Shown here in pieces: positions 53,863 to 62,280 of a DNA stretch of 64,000 nucleotides. Source of the DNA: Bacteroides fragilis (GTDB lineage Bacteria; Bacteroidota; Bacteroidia; Bacteroidales; DTGW01). A program made the translations under genes and the position numbers. Position 1 is the first letter of the stretch, and each line of letters opens with the position of its first letter. The stretch is taken from the NCBI GenBank assembly GCA_945889005.1, contig CAMDBI010000019.1:1-64000 (forward strand). The letters are read 5' to 3'. The notes under the pieces were generated by a model. The model saw nothing but the letters and a program-made list of their open reading frames with translations, did not search any database and was not told where the DNA came from.

Positions 53863-55017
53863 TCAGAAATTAATTTTGAATTTTAAAAAGGAAATATAAA
53901 TATTTTGCCGACTGATTTGGGGCAATGATAGAGAAAACCATTGAAATATAAGAGAAAGAGAACAATTGTCGGAAATTGAGTAGTCGATATTGGGCCCAAC
54001 ATAAGTTCCGTTGATTCCGGGCATATACATTATCGAAAAAGAGGTGTTGATAAGTGGGGAGATCGAATGGCTAATTTGAGCAAAACAATTGTATTTGACA
54101 AAGCTTAGATCTTTTACATTGAGAGGAGCCGATAGGTATTGCGCAAAACTGCCCGAGTTGAGGTTTTCGTAGCTTTTGTAGAGGAATTCGGCTTGAAAAA
54201 ATATACCATTTTGAAAAGTGTAATCGGCTCCAAGGTCTATCATGAATAGGTTTCGGGGCAAATTATTTAATGCATTGTATGAAATTGTTCTGAAATAGCT
54301 TATTTCGCCTCTAAATGCTATGTAGTTAATAGCACCCGACCAGCCCAAGCCTGTTACAAAATCTTTGCTATCCAAAATACCTCCTAATGCTTGTATGTCG
54401 TAGCCGCGAGTGTTAAACCTATAATATAATGCGGCTGTTATCTTGTTGTCTTTGTCAATTTTTATAGCTGCTTCGGTTACCGATGTTTCGGTATTGAAAT
54501 ACTGAAGTCGCATAGCATCGCTTCCTGGCCGTTCGGTATAATCGAAATCGAAAAATGAATAGGCATTAAATATATCGTTGGGGTTCCATACGAATGTTTG
54601 TCCCCAGTTGATACGCTGGCGACCAAGTGTAGTTCGTAGTTTTCCTTGTTCGCCCACTAAGTATGCCCTGTCTATTGAAGAATTGAACACAACGCCTGTA
54701 CGGTCTATAATATTAAACGACAAATCGACAAAGCCGTTGTCGTTACTGTAATTGGAGCGAGATATTACGTTACGAACATTGTCGCCAATCATAAAACGAT
54801 TGCGAAGTTCTATGACTCCAGTAAAGTTTTTGTTTGGAGTATATTGAAAATTTAAACGATTGTGGATCAGGTTGTCCCATTGACTTTCGTTTGCAATGTA
54901 TTGCATCGAGGGCATTTCGGAAATATAGCCGTTTAATTGAAATCGGCTGCTGTCCTGTGCCAATGTTTTTAACGATGACAATACAGAAAGAAGAAGAAAA
55001 AGTTGAAAATATTTCAT
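53863..55017 (-). CDS. Outer-membrane beta-barrel protein, family uncertain
   Basis: The 384-residue protein has a signal peptide (MKYFQLFLLLSVLSSLKTLAQ) and alternating hydrophobic/polar strands across its length ('FNFQYTPNKNFTGVIELRNRFM', 'GLGWSGAINYIAFRGEISYFRT', 'LIFQWFSLSLPQISRQNIYISFLKFKINF'), ending in an aromatic residue as barrels do. 'GRQRINWGQTFVWNPNDIFNAYSFFDFDYTERPGSDAMRLQYF' resembles alginate-porin or DUF1302-like proteins. Start 55017 was chosen for the signal peptide. No transport partner lies beside it. Confidence 0.7.
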   Translation of the reverse strand: MKYFQLFLLLSVLSSLKTLAQDSSRFQLNGYISEMPSMQYIANESQWDNLIHNRLNFQYTPNKNFTGVIELRNRFMIGDNVRNVISRSNYSNDNGFVDLSFNIIDRTGVVFNSSIDRAYLVGEQGKLRTTLGRQRINWGQTFVWNPNDIFNAYSFFDFDYTERPGSDAMRLQYFNTETSVTEAAIKIDKDNKITAALYYRFNTRGYDIQALGGILDSKDFVTGLGWSGAINYIAFRGEISYFRTISYNALNNLPRNLFMIDLGADYTFQNGIFFQAEFLYKSYENLNSGSFAQYLSAPLNVKDLSFVKYNCFAQISHSISPLINTSFSIMYMPGINGTYVGPNIDYSISDNCSLSLIFQWFSLSLPQISRQNIYISFLKFKINF

Positions 55018-55034
55018 TTTTTTACTTTTCAATA

Positions 55035-55382
55035 TTAAACGATATTCCACCACTTAACATCAGCAATTCCTAATACAATTTGGTAAGCATTAACTTTAAC
55101 TTTAAATATAGCACAATCTGCAGATTGAAGAAAGTCATTTTGTTCAGGATGTCTTATTAAATGAGCATTTATTAAGTATGCATTCTCAGCAGAAATAACT
55201 TCATTAGCTTTTCCAAAAGCTGCTAAAATAGTTGTCTGATGTTGAGTTGTGTTTTTGTTATCTCTAAATTCAAAAAGGTTTTTATTAAGGGCATCTCTAA
55301 TACAACAAATAACATGATGACCTCTTTCAATTAGAACAGGTAATAAAAGTTTGGCAATATATCTGGTAAGTAAAATATTCAT
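55035..55382 (-). pseudogene. Mosaic remnant of an SDR-like gene joined to another fragment
   Basis: The N-terminal 30 residues 'MNILLTRYIAKLLLPVLIERGHHVICCIRD' look like an NAD(P)-binding SDR start with the GATGxxG loop deleted. After about residue 45 the sequence changes to 'AFGKANEVISAENAYLINAHLIRHPEQNDFLQSADCAIFKVKVNAYQIVLGIADVKWWNIV', resembling the C-terminal part of a small flavin-binding (pyridoxamine-oxidase-like) protein. The two do not belong together. This is a degraded locus. Confidence 0.55.
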
Positions 55383-55462
55383 TCCATAAATTTACCAAAT
55401 CTTTCTTCAAGTGCAATCATTCAATAATTAAATATTTGTTTAGGTTGTTTTTTGATATTAAA

Positions 55463-55476
55463 GGGCATCTCTAAAA
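55463..55476 (-). repeat. Possible fragment of the MITE-like element end
   Basis: GGGCATCTCTAAAA matches the outer end (reverse strand) of the 27598/46530/50584 repeats, with no further homology. Solitary fragment; could be chance. Confidence 0.3.
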
Positions 55477-55540
55477 GTAATTGAAAAAACATCGATGTAC
55501 TTTTATAAAAGATTTAAAAAATAAAAAGTTTGAAATAGTT

Positions 55541-57494
55541 TTATCTCATCAAAAACTTCATAGCCATATAGCTACGTAGCAAAATAATGGCATCGATATG
55601 TTGAATTTTTCCCCCTTTATTGGCTTTTTCGATTTTCTCAAACACCTGTGGTTTAATCCATTGCGGATAATTCTTTAATACTGTTACTATTTCCAAAAGT
55701 TGATCGCCCGAAAGTCTCGATACTAAATCTGCCGCTTGTAAACCTCTTCGTTTATTGAAAATAACTTCATGAGGCATCAAATCGGCAAAACATTTCTTAA
55801 TAAAAATTCGGTCTGATTTGTGTTTTTCATAAAACGATGTGGGGATGCTCACCATAAACTTAAGCATACGAATATCATTGGTGGGGTCGCGGTACTCAAG
55901 ACCTGCCATGGCTGCCTTTTCGTAAGGTAGACAAAGAAATTTGTCGGAACCGGGACGAATAATGCTGTATTGTATGCGGTGAAGCTCATCGGCAACTCCT
56001 TTGCTAAAAGCTTTATTGGAAAGATCTAATTGTAAAAGTCCCAATTTCTCAATCATGGTCAATGGTACATCAGATTGGCAAATCAATCGTTCGCCTTGCG
56101 AAAGTGGTTTGAACAAACGTCGGTATACTTTATTGGGAGTTAGTTTTATCGATCGTCGAAATATATTAAATAAAAAACTTTGTTGCTTTTTTGTTGGTTT
56201 TTCGAATTGTCCGGGCAATGGCCACGACACAGTAGCATTGCCGTGCTGACCATTGAGCATGGTGCTAATACCCATTTGACGTGCATGCTCGTCTATATCG
56301 TATATCCAAAACTGGTTACCTGCCGCATGCAGAGGCTCGTCGTGTGTGGCAAGGGCACGTTCAACAGCATCGAGCGGAGTAATATGAGCTGTTTGGCAAA
56401 ATAGGGTATCAATATTGCCATTAAAATTGGCAGTTTGCTTTGCAAAATGGGTTTCGTCGCCAAATCGACGATGGTTGTCAAATGCTTCTTGTTTATGTAA
56501 GGGTATATGCGTAAATGTTTGTAATTTATCGCCTTTCTCTTTGAGCATATTGGCAGCCAGTACACATACCGAACCCGAATCGAGTCCACCACTCAGTTTT
56601 GCTCCTACCTTTCCATAGCTGCGAAGGCGACAACGAACGGCTTCTATATAAATCTCCATAAACCTGTCGAAATATTCCTGATCTTTATCTAACAGAAGTT
56701 CAGGCGTATGTTCGAGGTAAAAATAGCGGTGTTTGTGCACAAAATTTTGCCCCAATTCAATCCAGTGCGAAGGGGCTAGCCTAAAAATATCTTTGCGGGC
56801 TGTTCGCTGCCCTTCGGGAGGCCACGAACTCATAATGAGTGCCACGTATTGCTCGTCGATTGTTTTAGGTATTTCGTCCAATGCCAAAAGTCCCTTTACA
56901 CAACTCGAGAAAACAAAAATATCTCGATCGAAATAGTAATATAGCCCTGTAATACCATGATGGTCGCGAACCAAAAACAGCTCTTTTTCGGCTTTGTTCC
57001 ACACTACAAAACTCCAATCGCCAATAAGGTGGTCGACACATGCTTTGCCATATTGTTGGTAGGCTGCAAATGCAAGGTCAGAGTCGGTTAATAGTGAGCC
57101 CTGGACCGTGAACCGTGGATCGTGAACCGTGGATCGTGGACTGTGGGCCGTGGACTGTGGGCCGTGGACTGTGGGCCGTAGACATTGAACCGTAGACTGT
57201 AAGCCGTGAATCGTAAGCCTCTGAATTCTGAATTTTTTCTATTAGTTCGTCGCGGTTGTCGATGCGTCCGGCAAAGAAGAAAATGATGTTGCCACTTTGG
57301 TCAATTAGTGGAAAGCGTTCGTGAACCGATTCGGGGGTGTTGTAACACTGCAAAAGTCCAAAACCAGCTGCGCCTTCATGCCATGTATATTGACCATGCG
57401 GCCCCCAATATGCCATAGGCGATCGCATAGTTTCGAGTTTGGCAGGGTCGAGTGGCTTACCCGATATATTGATATAACCGTAAATTGCAGACAA
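55541..57494 (-). pseudogene. Lasso-cyclase-like asparagine synthase, split between two frames by a 7-bp repeat array
   Basis: Two frames encode one enzyme. The N-terminal half (to about 57221) reads 'SAIYGYINISGKPLDP', 'MAYWGPHGQYTWHEGAAGFGLLQCYNTPESVHERFPL', 'FAGRIDNRDELIEKI'; the C-terminal half (from about 57094) reads 'LLTDSDLAFAAYQQYGKACVDHLIGDWSFVVWNK', 'KLSGGLDSGSVCVLAA' (PP-loop ATP site) and runs to 55541. It resembles lasso-peptide cyclase/asparagine-synthase-related proteins (TPES-H motif; Cys2 nucleophile absent, so no glutaminase). Both frames stay open through the array. The only start candidates are TTG at 57494 (by homology) or 57527. In its present state the frames do not join, unless this is an assembly slip. 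Confidence 0.8.
57095..57220. repeat. GTGRRYY heptamer array B, inside the asparagine-synthase-like gene
   Basis: Eighteen 7-base units run from 57095, the bulk being GTGAACC, GTGGATC, GTGGACT, GTGGGCC and GTGAATC, then degrade (GTAGACA, GTAAGCC, TCTGAAT). The array separates the two halves of the gene. Confidence 0.9.
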
Positions 57495-57556
57495 ATGAGT
57501 AAAAAATTTGTAAAGGTAATAGTTCAATAAAATTTTGGCTAAAGCCTATTCTAATG

Positions 57557-57623
57557 AGCATTTCATTGCCGTCGGTTTATACTTCGACTATGCTCAGTAA
57601 CCAAAACGACGGCAATGAAATGC

Positions 57624-57624
<1 letters not shown>
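57557..57624. repeat. 18-bp inverted repeat next to array C
   Basis: AGCATTTCATTGCCGTCG (57557-57574) pairs perfectly with CGACGGCAATGAAATGCT (57607-57624). The loop contains the ACTTCGACTATGCTCAGT word. The right arm ends where the heptamer array begins. A terminator role for the synthase-like gene's upstream neighbour is unlikely because no T-run follows. Confidence 0.75.
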
Positions 57625-57763
<139 letters not shown>

Positions 57764-57765
57764 TT

Positions 57766-58980
57766 CTACACAGCCCCAGTCATTGCAAAGAGTGGTTGGA
57801 ATTCAAAGCTTTTGTACTGTGGTCGATAGCGCTCGGTGTTGTAATTTTTGGTAATGTCGACAAATTTCTTTTCGGTCGAAATAATGTCGATGGGAGCATT
57901 GTCGTAACATCCATTTTTGAGTATGACCAATCGACCATGTATACCCTTAATTATAAGATCAAGCGCCATATTGCCAAAAGCCATAGGTACAATACTATCA
58001 ATGGCATCGGGATCGCCTCCACGAACCATGTATCCGAGCTTTTGGCTAATTATGTTTATGGTTTTACCGTCGTTGTAATGTGCCGACAAATTTTTTATCT
58101 TATTGGCAACTATTTCGCCCATACCTTGACGACCAGGCAACTCGATATTTTCGTCTAGCTCTTCGGTAGTATGTGGTATAAAATTGCTCATCCCTTCCAT
58201 TATAGCACCTTCAGAAACAAGCAAGATCGAATATTTGCTTGGATTGTTATTTCGATCTTCGACCATTATTTCAGACAACTTCTCGATATTGAACTTATGT
58301 TCTGGTATTACGCAACGGTTTGCAGCACCGGCCAGAGTAGGAAGCATGGCTGTGAAACCACTATAACGACCAAAAACCTCTACAATCAATATTCGTTCGT
58401 GCGAACCAGCCGATATTCGCAGATTATTGATCATTCCTATGGTACGTGTTATACAGGTACTAAATCCGATGCAATAGTCGGTTCCGGGTACATCGTTTTC
58501 CATAGTTTTGGGTATGGCAATCACCTTCACACCTTCCTTGTGCATTCGCACAGCATAACTCAAGGTATCGTCGCCACCGATAGGAATCAGAAAATCGACC
58601 CCAAGATAATCGAGGTTTTTGATAACCTCAACGGTAAGATCGTTTATTTTTTTGCTGTATTTATGTTTCAGGTGACTGGGAACCATATCGACAGGCACAT
58701 GACTGGGACGAGTACGTGAAGTATGCAAAAATGTACCTCCAGTTCGTCCTGCTTTTTTAACAATTTCGGAAGTCAGTACCATATAGTTGTCACTATTGTC
58801 ATAAGTTTTGTCGCGAACCATCTCCATAATACCGGTCCAACCGCGACGTAAACCAATAACCTGAAAGCCTTCCTGAAGTGCACGAAGTGTAATAGCACGT
58901 ATTGCAGGGTTTAAACCGGGCACATCGCCACCTCCGGTAAGTATTGCAATGGTTCCTTTTTTTATTTGTATATTCGCCAT
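57766..58980 (-). CDS. pfkA: 6-phosphofructokinase, probably pyrophosphate-dependent type
   Basis: The enzyme phosphorylates fructose 6-phosphate in glycolysis. 'ILTGGGDVPGLNPAIRAI' binds the phosphoryl donor, and 'LIPIGGDDTLSYA' and 'IPKTMENDVPGTDYCIGFST' form the active site. Two positions point to pyrophosphate as donor: Asp instead of Gly in GGD(D), and Lys in PKT instead of Gly (PGT) of ATP enzymes. 'EVFGRYSGFTAM' follows. The length of 404 residues is somewhat longer than the 320-residue ATP type. The 3' end abuts heptamer array C. Donor use is inferred from signature residues only. Confidence 0.9.
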   Translation of the reverse strand: MANIQIKKGTIAILTGGGDVPGLNPAIRAITLRALQEGFQVIGLRRGWTGIMEMVRDKTYDNSDNYMVLTSEIVKKAGRTGGTFLHTSRTRPSHVPVDMVPSHLKHKYSKKINDLTVEVIKNLDYLGVDFLIPIGGDDTLSYAVRMHKEGVKVIAIPKTMENDVPGTDYCIGFSTCITRTIGMINNLRISAGSHERILIVEVFGRYSGFTAMLPTLAGAANRCVIPEHKFNIEKLSEIMVEDRNNNPSKYSILLVSEGAIMEGMSNFIPHTTEELDENIELPGRQGMGEIVANKIKNLSAHYNDGKTINIISQKLGYMVRGGDPDAIDSIVPMAFGNMALDLIIKGIHGRLVILKNGCYDNAPIDIISTEKKFVDITKNYNTERYRPQYKSFEFQPLFAMTGAV

Positions 58981-59076
58981 AATATTATCTGTTTTCTGTT
59001 TTCTATTTAAAAATATATTTTCAAAAGTAATGGAATTGATGTTTTTATTTTACTTTAGAACATAATTTTTGTAGCA

Positions 59077-59580
59077 ATGAATCTAAGAGAATTACTTTCG
59101 TCGCATCCATCGAGGTTTACTATCGATATAGCTGTTGATAGTATTATAAAAGAACCAGCATTATCTCACGAACTAATCGATTTATTGCTTCATGCTCCCG
59201 ATCGAATTCCAAACATGGCAGCATGGGCACTCACTGTTTGTAACGAACAGAATTCTAAGCTTGTAGTTCCATATATTCCGCAATTAATTGAAAACTTGCC
59301 GCGATTTAATCACTCTGGTATTGTTCGTATGGTTCTTCGAACATTACTTATGAGCGAAATTCCCGAAAGTGAATCGGGCAAACTTTTTGATTTTTGTTTA
59401 AAATGTATCGATCAAAAAATGCCAATTGCTGTTATTGCAAATGCTATGGATATTTTGTTTAAAATTGCCGAAAAAGAACCCGATCTGAAAAATGAACTAA
59501 GGTTTATATTTGAAGAACAACTACTGAGCGAAGAAAAAGGTATTAAATCGAAAGCAAATAATATATTGAAAAAATTATGA
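59077..59580 (+). CDS. Helical repeat (HEAT/ARM-like) protein, unrecognised
   Basis: The 167-residue protein is mainly amphipathic helices ('SRFTIDIAVDSIIKEPALSHELIDLLLHAPDRIPNMAAWALTVC', 'RFNHSGIVRMVLRTLLMSEIPESESGKLFDFCLKCI', 'IAVIANAMDILFKIAEKEPDLKNELRFIFEEQL'), a pattern of short alpha-solenoid repeats. I do not recognise a named family. It overlaps the next gene (glycosyltransferase) by four bases as ATGA, so the two are co-translated. Confidence 0.6.
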   Translation: MNLRELLSSHPSRFTIDIAVDSIIKEPALSHELIDLLLHAPDRIPNMAAWALTVCNEQNSKLVVPYIPQLIENLPRFNHSGIVRMVLRTLLMSEIPESESGKLFDFCLKCIDQKMPIAVIANAMDILFKIAEKEPDLKNELRFIFEEQLLSEEKGIKSKANNILKKL

Positions 59581-60566
59581 ACGTACTAATAGTATTAAAT
59601 GGAAAAATTCCTGTTACGTTATATGGTGGAACCGAAAGAATAGCTTGGTATTTAGGCAAAGAATTGGCTAAAATGGGTCATCAAATAACTTTTTTAGTTA
59701 AAAAAGGGTCGACTTGCAACTTTGCCAAAGTACTTTTTATAGATCAAAATAAAGATATTGAAGATCAGATACCAAATGATGTTGATATTGTACATTTTAA
59801 TATTACCCCAACACGAATCGAAAAAATAAAAAAACCATTTGTTGTTACCATACATGGAAAAACCAACAATCCTAATGCATATTTTGACAAAAACACCATT
59901 TTTGTATCAAAAAGTCAAGCAGCACATTTTGGTTCACAATCGTATGTTTATAATGGCTTAGATTGGGACGATTATAAAAAACCCAATTTTTCGAAAAAAA
60001 ACTATTTTCATTTCTTAGGTAAAGCACAATGGAAATTAAAAAATTTAAAAGGCGCCATAGAAGTAATCGAAAAAACAAAGAATGAAAGATTAAAAGTTTT
60101 AGGAGGATATCGAATCGGATTTAAAATGGGTTTTAGATTTACCTGGAATACCCGAGTATCATTTAAAGGTTATGTAGGAGGAAACAAAAAGTGCGATTTA
60201 CTTAATGCATCAAAGGGACTTATTTTCCCGGTATTGTGGTACGAACCTTTTGGCTTAGCCATAACAGAAAGTCTTTATTATGGATGCCCCGTATTTGGAA
60301 CAACACATGGGTCGCTCAAAGAATTAATAAAACCAGATGTAGGATTTCTTTCTAATAGTGCATCAGAACTAGCCAATGCGATTGAAAACCAAAATTTTTC
60401 ATATAAAACATGCCACGAATATGCATTAGAAGAATTTAATTCTCGAAAAATGGCAGAGTTGTATTATGCAAAATACCTTCAGGTACTCAATAATGTTCCA
60501 TTACATTCCGAAAATCCAAAACTTAGTCATATTCAACCAAAAAGATTTTTGGAGTGGTTAGATTAA
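59577..60566 (+). CDS. Glycosyltransferase family 4-like
   Basis: The 329-residue GT-B enzyme has an N-terminal donor/acceptor domain beginning 'GKIPVTLYGGTERIAWYLGKELAKMGHQITFLV' and the C-terminal GT4 signature 'GLIFPVLWYEPFGLAITESLYYGCPVFGTTHGSLKELI' with the E-x7-E pattern (Glu in 'YEPFG', Glu in 'AITES'). Acceptor unknown; probably envelope polysaccharide or glycolipid. It is shorter than many members (about 350-400) but no domain is missing. It is coupled to the upstream helical-repeat gene. Confidence 0.85.
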   Translation: MNVLIVLNGKIPVTLYGGTERIAWYLGKELAKMGHQITFLVKKGSTCNFAKVLFIDQNKDIEDQIPNDVDIVHFNITPTRIEKIKKPFVVTIHGKTNNPNAYFDKNTIFVSKSQAAHFGSQSYVYNGLDWDDYKKPNFSKKNYFHFLGKAQWKLKNLKGAIEVIEKTKNERLKVLGGYRIGFKMGFRFTWNTRVSFKGYVGGNKKCDLLNASKGLIFPVLWYEPFGLAITESLYYGCPVFGTTHGSLKELIKPDVGFLSNSASELANAIENQNFSYKTCHEYALEEFNSRKMAELYYAKYLQVLNNVPLHSENPKLSHIQPKRFLEWLD

Positions 60567-60737
60567 AATAGTAATTATGAAATGTTAATTTTATATTAAG
60601 TTTTTATTACTTTAATATAAAAAAAATAATGTATGCTTTTGATAATATGAATGTTAAAAAATACCACTATTCAAACAGTAAAAATGCGCTTTTATAATGC
60701 TTAATTAACATTTATATTCGCCAAAAATTAAAAAAAA

Positions 60738-62147
60738 ATGGAAACATCTCTCTGGATCTTGCTAATAATTTCTTTAGTAGCCGCATGTGCATTTGAATTT
60801 ATTAATGGCTTTCACGATACTGCAAATGCTGTAGCAACCGTTATTTATACAAAAGCTATGAAACCAATGGTAGCTGTTGTTTGGTCGGGCATTTTCAATT
60901 TTTTAGGTGTTTTCTTGGGAGGTATTGCAGTAGCTATGGGCATTATTAATCTTTTGCCTATGGAAGCACTTACCGATCAAAATGTATATCATTCCATTGC
61001 TTTAATTTTATCGCTAATCGTAACTGCTATAATTTGGAACCTTGGTACATGGTATATTGGTCTTCCCTGCTCTAGTTCACACACTTTACTAGGTTCTATT
61101 TTCGGGGTAGGTATTGCCTATATGCTTCTGCCCGATGTTGGCAATGTTGATCTCAACTGGGGAAAGATAAAAGATGCCGGATTGTCGTTACTCATATCGC
61201 CTTTAATTGGTTTTGGACTTACAATGGGAGTAATGTATTTGCTCAAAAAAGTTACAAAGAAAAATAAAGTTCTTTTTGAACACAATCCCGACCGAAAAAC
61301 TCCTCCAAAAGGGGTACGTGCTCTGCTAATTTTGACTTGTACCAGTGTTAGTTTCACACATGGATCAAACGATGGACAAAAAGGTGTTGGTTTAATTCTG
61401 ATTATTCTTTTGGCTTTTATGCCTGCAAAGTTTGCTATTGACCAAAACAAATCGGCCGATCAATTGAGGAATCAGGTGGTTAGCGTCGAACAAAAAATAT
61501 TGTCTATCGACACTGCATTACTTACATCTGAATATAAAGAAAAATATACTTTAATTCTCAACAAAACAAACGATGTTAAAAATACACTTCAAGGTGTTGA
61601 AACTATTAATTCGATTGAAGGGAAAAAAAGTATGAATTTAAGAAGCGATATTACAATTATTGCCAAAGAATCGAATAATTTTTTAAGTGCAAAAAATATT
61701 AATAATCAATTAATACTTCAAAACGAAGCATCTGGCAATTTGAAAAAAGATATTTCACATCTTAAATCGTACTATGAATATGCACCTTGGTGGGTTTTGC
61801 TTATGGTTTCGTTGTCGCTAGGCTTTGGTACCATGATCGGTTGGAAACGAATAGTAGTTACGGTTGGAGAAAAAATTGGCAAAACACATTTAACGTATGC
61901 TCAAGGAGCCAGTGCCGAACTTGTGGCCGCATCTACTATTGCTCTTTCGACCGGAATGGGCTTGCCTGTTAGTACAACTCACGTACTTTCATCGGGTATT
62001 GCTGGAAGTATGGTTTCGAGCAATGGTATTAAAAATCTACGAATGAAAACGGTTAAAAATATTTTAATCGCTTGGTTAATTACGCTTCCTGTTACATTTA
62101 TTATTTCGGGAGCTTTGTTCTTACTCTTTCGCTGGTTGATTGGATAA
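60738..62147 (+). CDS. PiT-family inorganic phosphate transporter
   Basis: The 469-residue inner-membrane symporter has the two inverted PiT signatures, 'GFHDTANAVATVIYTKAM' and 'GASAELVAASTIALSTGMGLPVSTTHVLSSGI', plus 'LPCSSSHTLLGSIFGVGI' and 'TSVSFTHGSNDGQKGVGLI', which are the conserved halves around the phosphate site. About ten membrane helices are predicted. An unusual hydrophilic loop of about 120 residues ('FAIDQNKSADQLRNQV ... SHLKSYYEY'), likely coiled coil, sits between the halves. A heptamer array follows its stop. A PhoU-like partner is not adjacent. Confidence 0.92.
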   Translation: METSLWILLIISLVAACAFEFINGFHDTANAVATVIYTKAMKPMVAVVWSGIFNFLGVFLGGIAVAMGIINLLPMEALTDQNVYHSIALILSLIVTAIIWNLGTWYIGLPCSSSHTLLGSIFGVGIAYMLLPDVGNVDLNWGKIKDAGLSLLISPLIGFGLTMGVMYLLKKVTKKNKVLFEHNPDRKTPPKGVRALLILTCTSVSFTHGSNDGQKGVGLILIILLAFMPAKFAIDQNKSADQLRNQVVSVEQKILSIDTALLTSEYKEKYTLILNKTNDVKNTLQGVETINSIEGKKSMNLRSDITIIAKESNNFLSAKNINNQLILQNEASGNLKKDISHLKSYYEYAPWWVLLMVSLSLGFGTMIGWKRIVVTVGEKIGKTHLTYAQGASAELVAASTIALSTGMGLPVSTTHVLSSGIAGSMVSSNGIKNLRMKTVKNILIAWLITLPVTFIISGALFLLFRWLIG

Positions 62148-62152
62148 AAAAC

Positions 62153-62280
62153 GTGAACCGTGAACCGTGAACCGTGAACGGTGAACGGATTACGATTCAC
62201 GGTCAACGGTCCACTAATTACGGTCCACGGTTCACGATTCACAGTTCACGATACACGATACACGGTTCACGGTTCACGAT
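62153..62280. repeat. GTGRRYY heptamer array D, inverted, between pit and kinase genes
   Basis: About 18 units fill the 130-base gap between two convergent genes. The first four read GTGAACC/GTGAACG on the plus strand; from about 62188 the units read as the complement (ATTCACG, GTCAACG, GTCCACG, GTTCACG), so the array is head-to-head and can fold as a long hairpin. It ends at the kinase stop codon. Confidence 0.85.
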
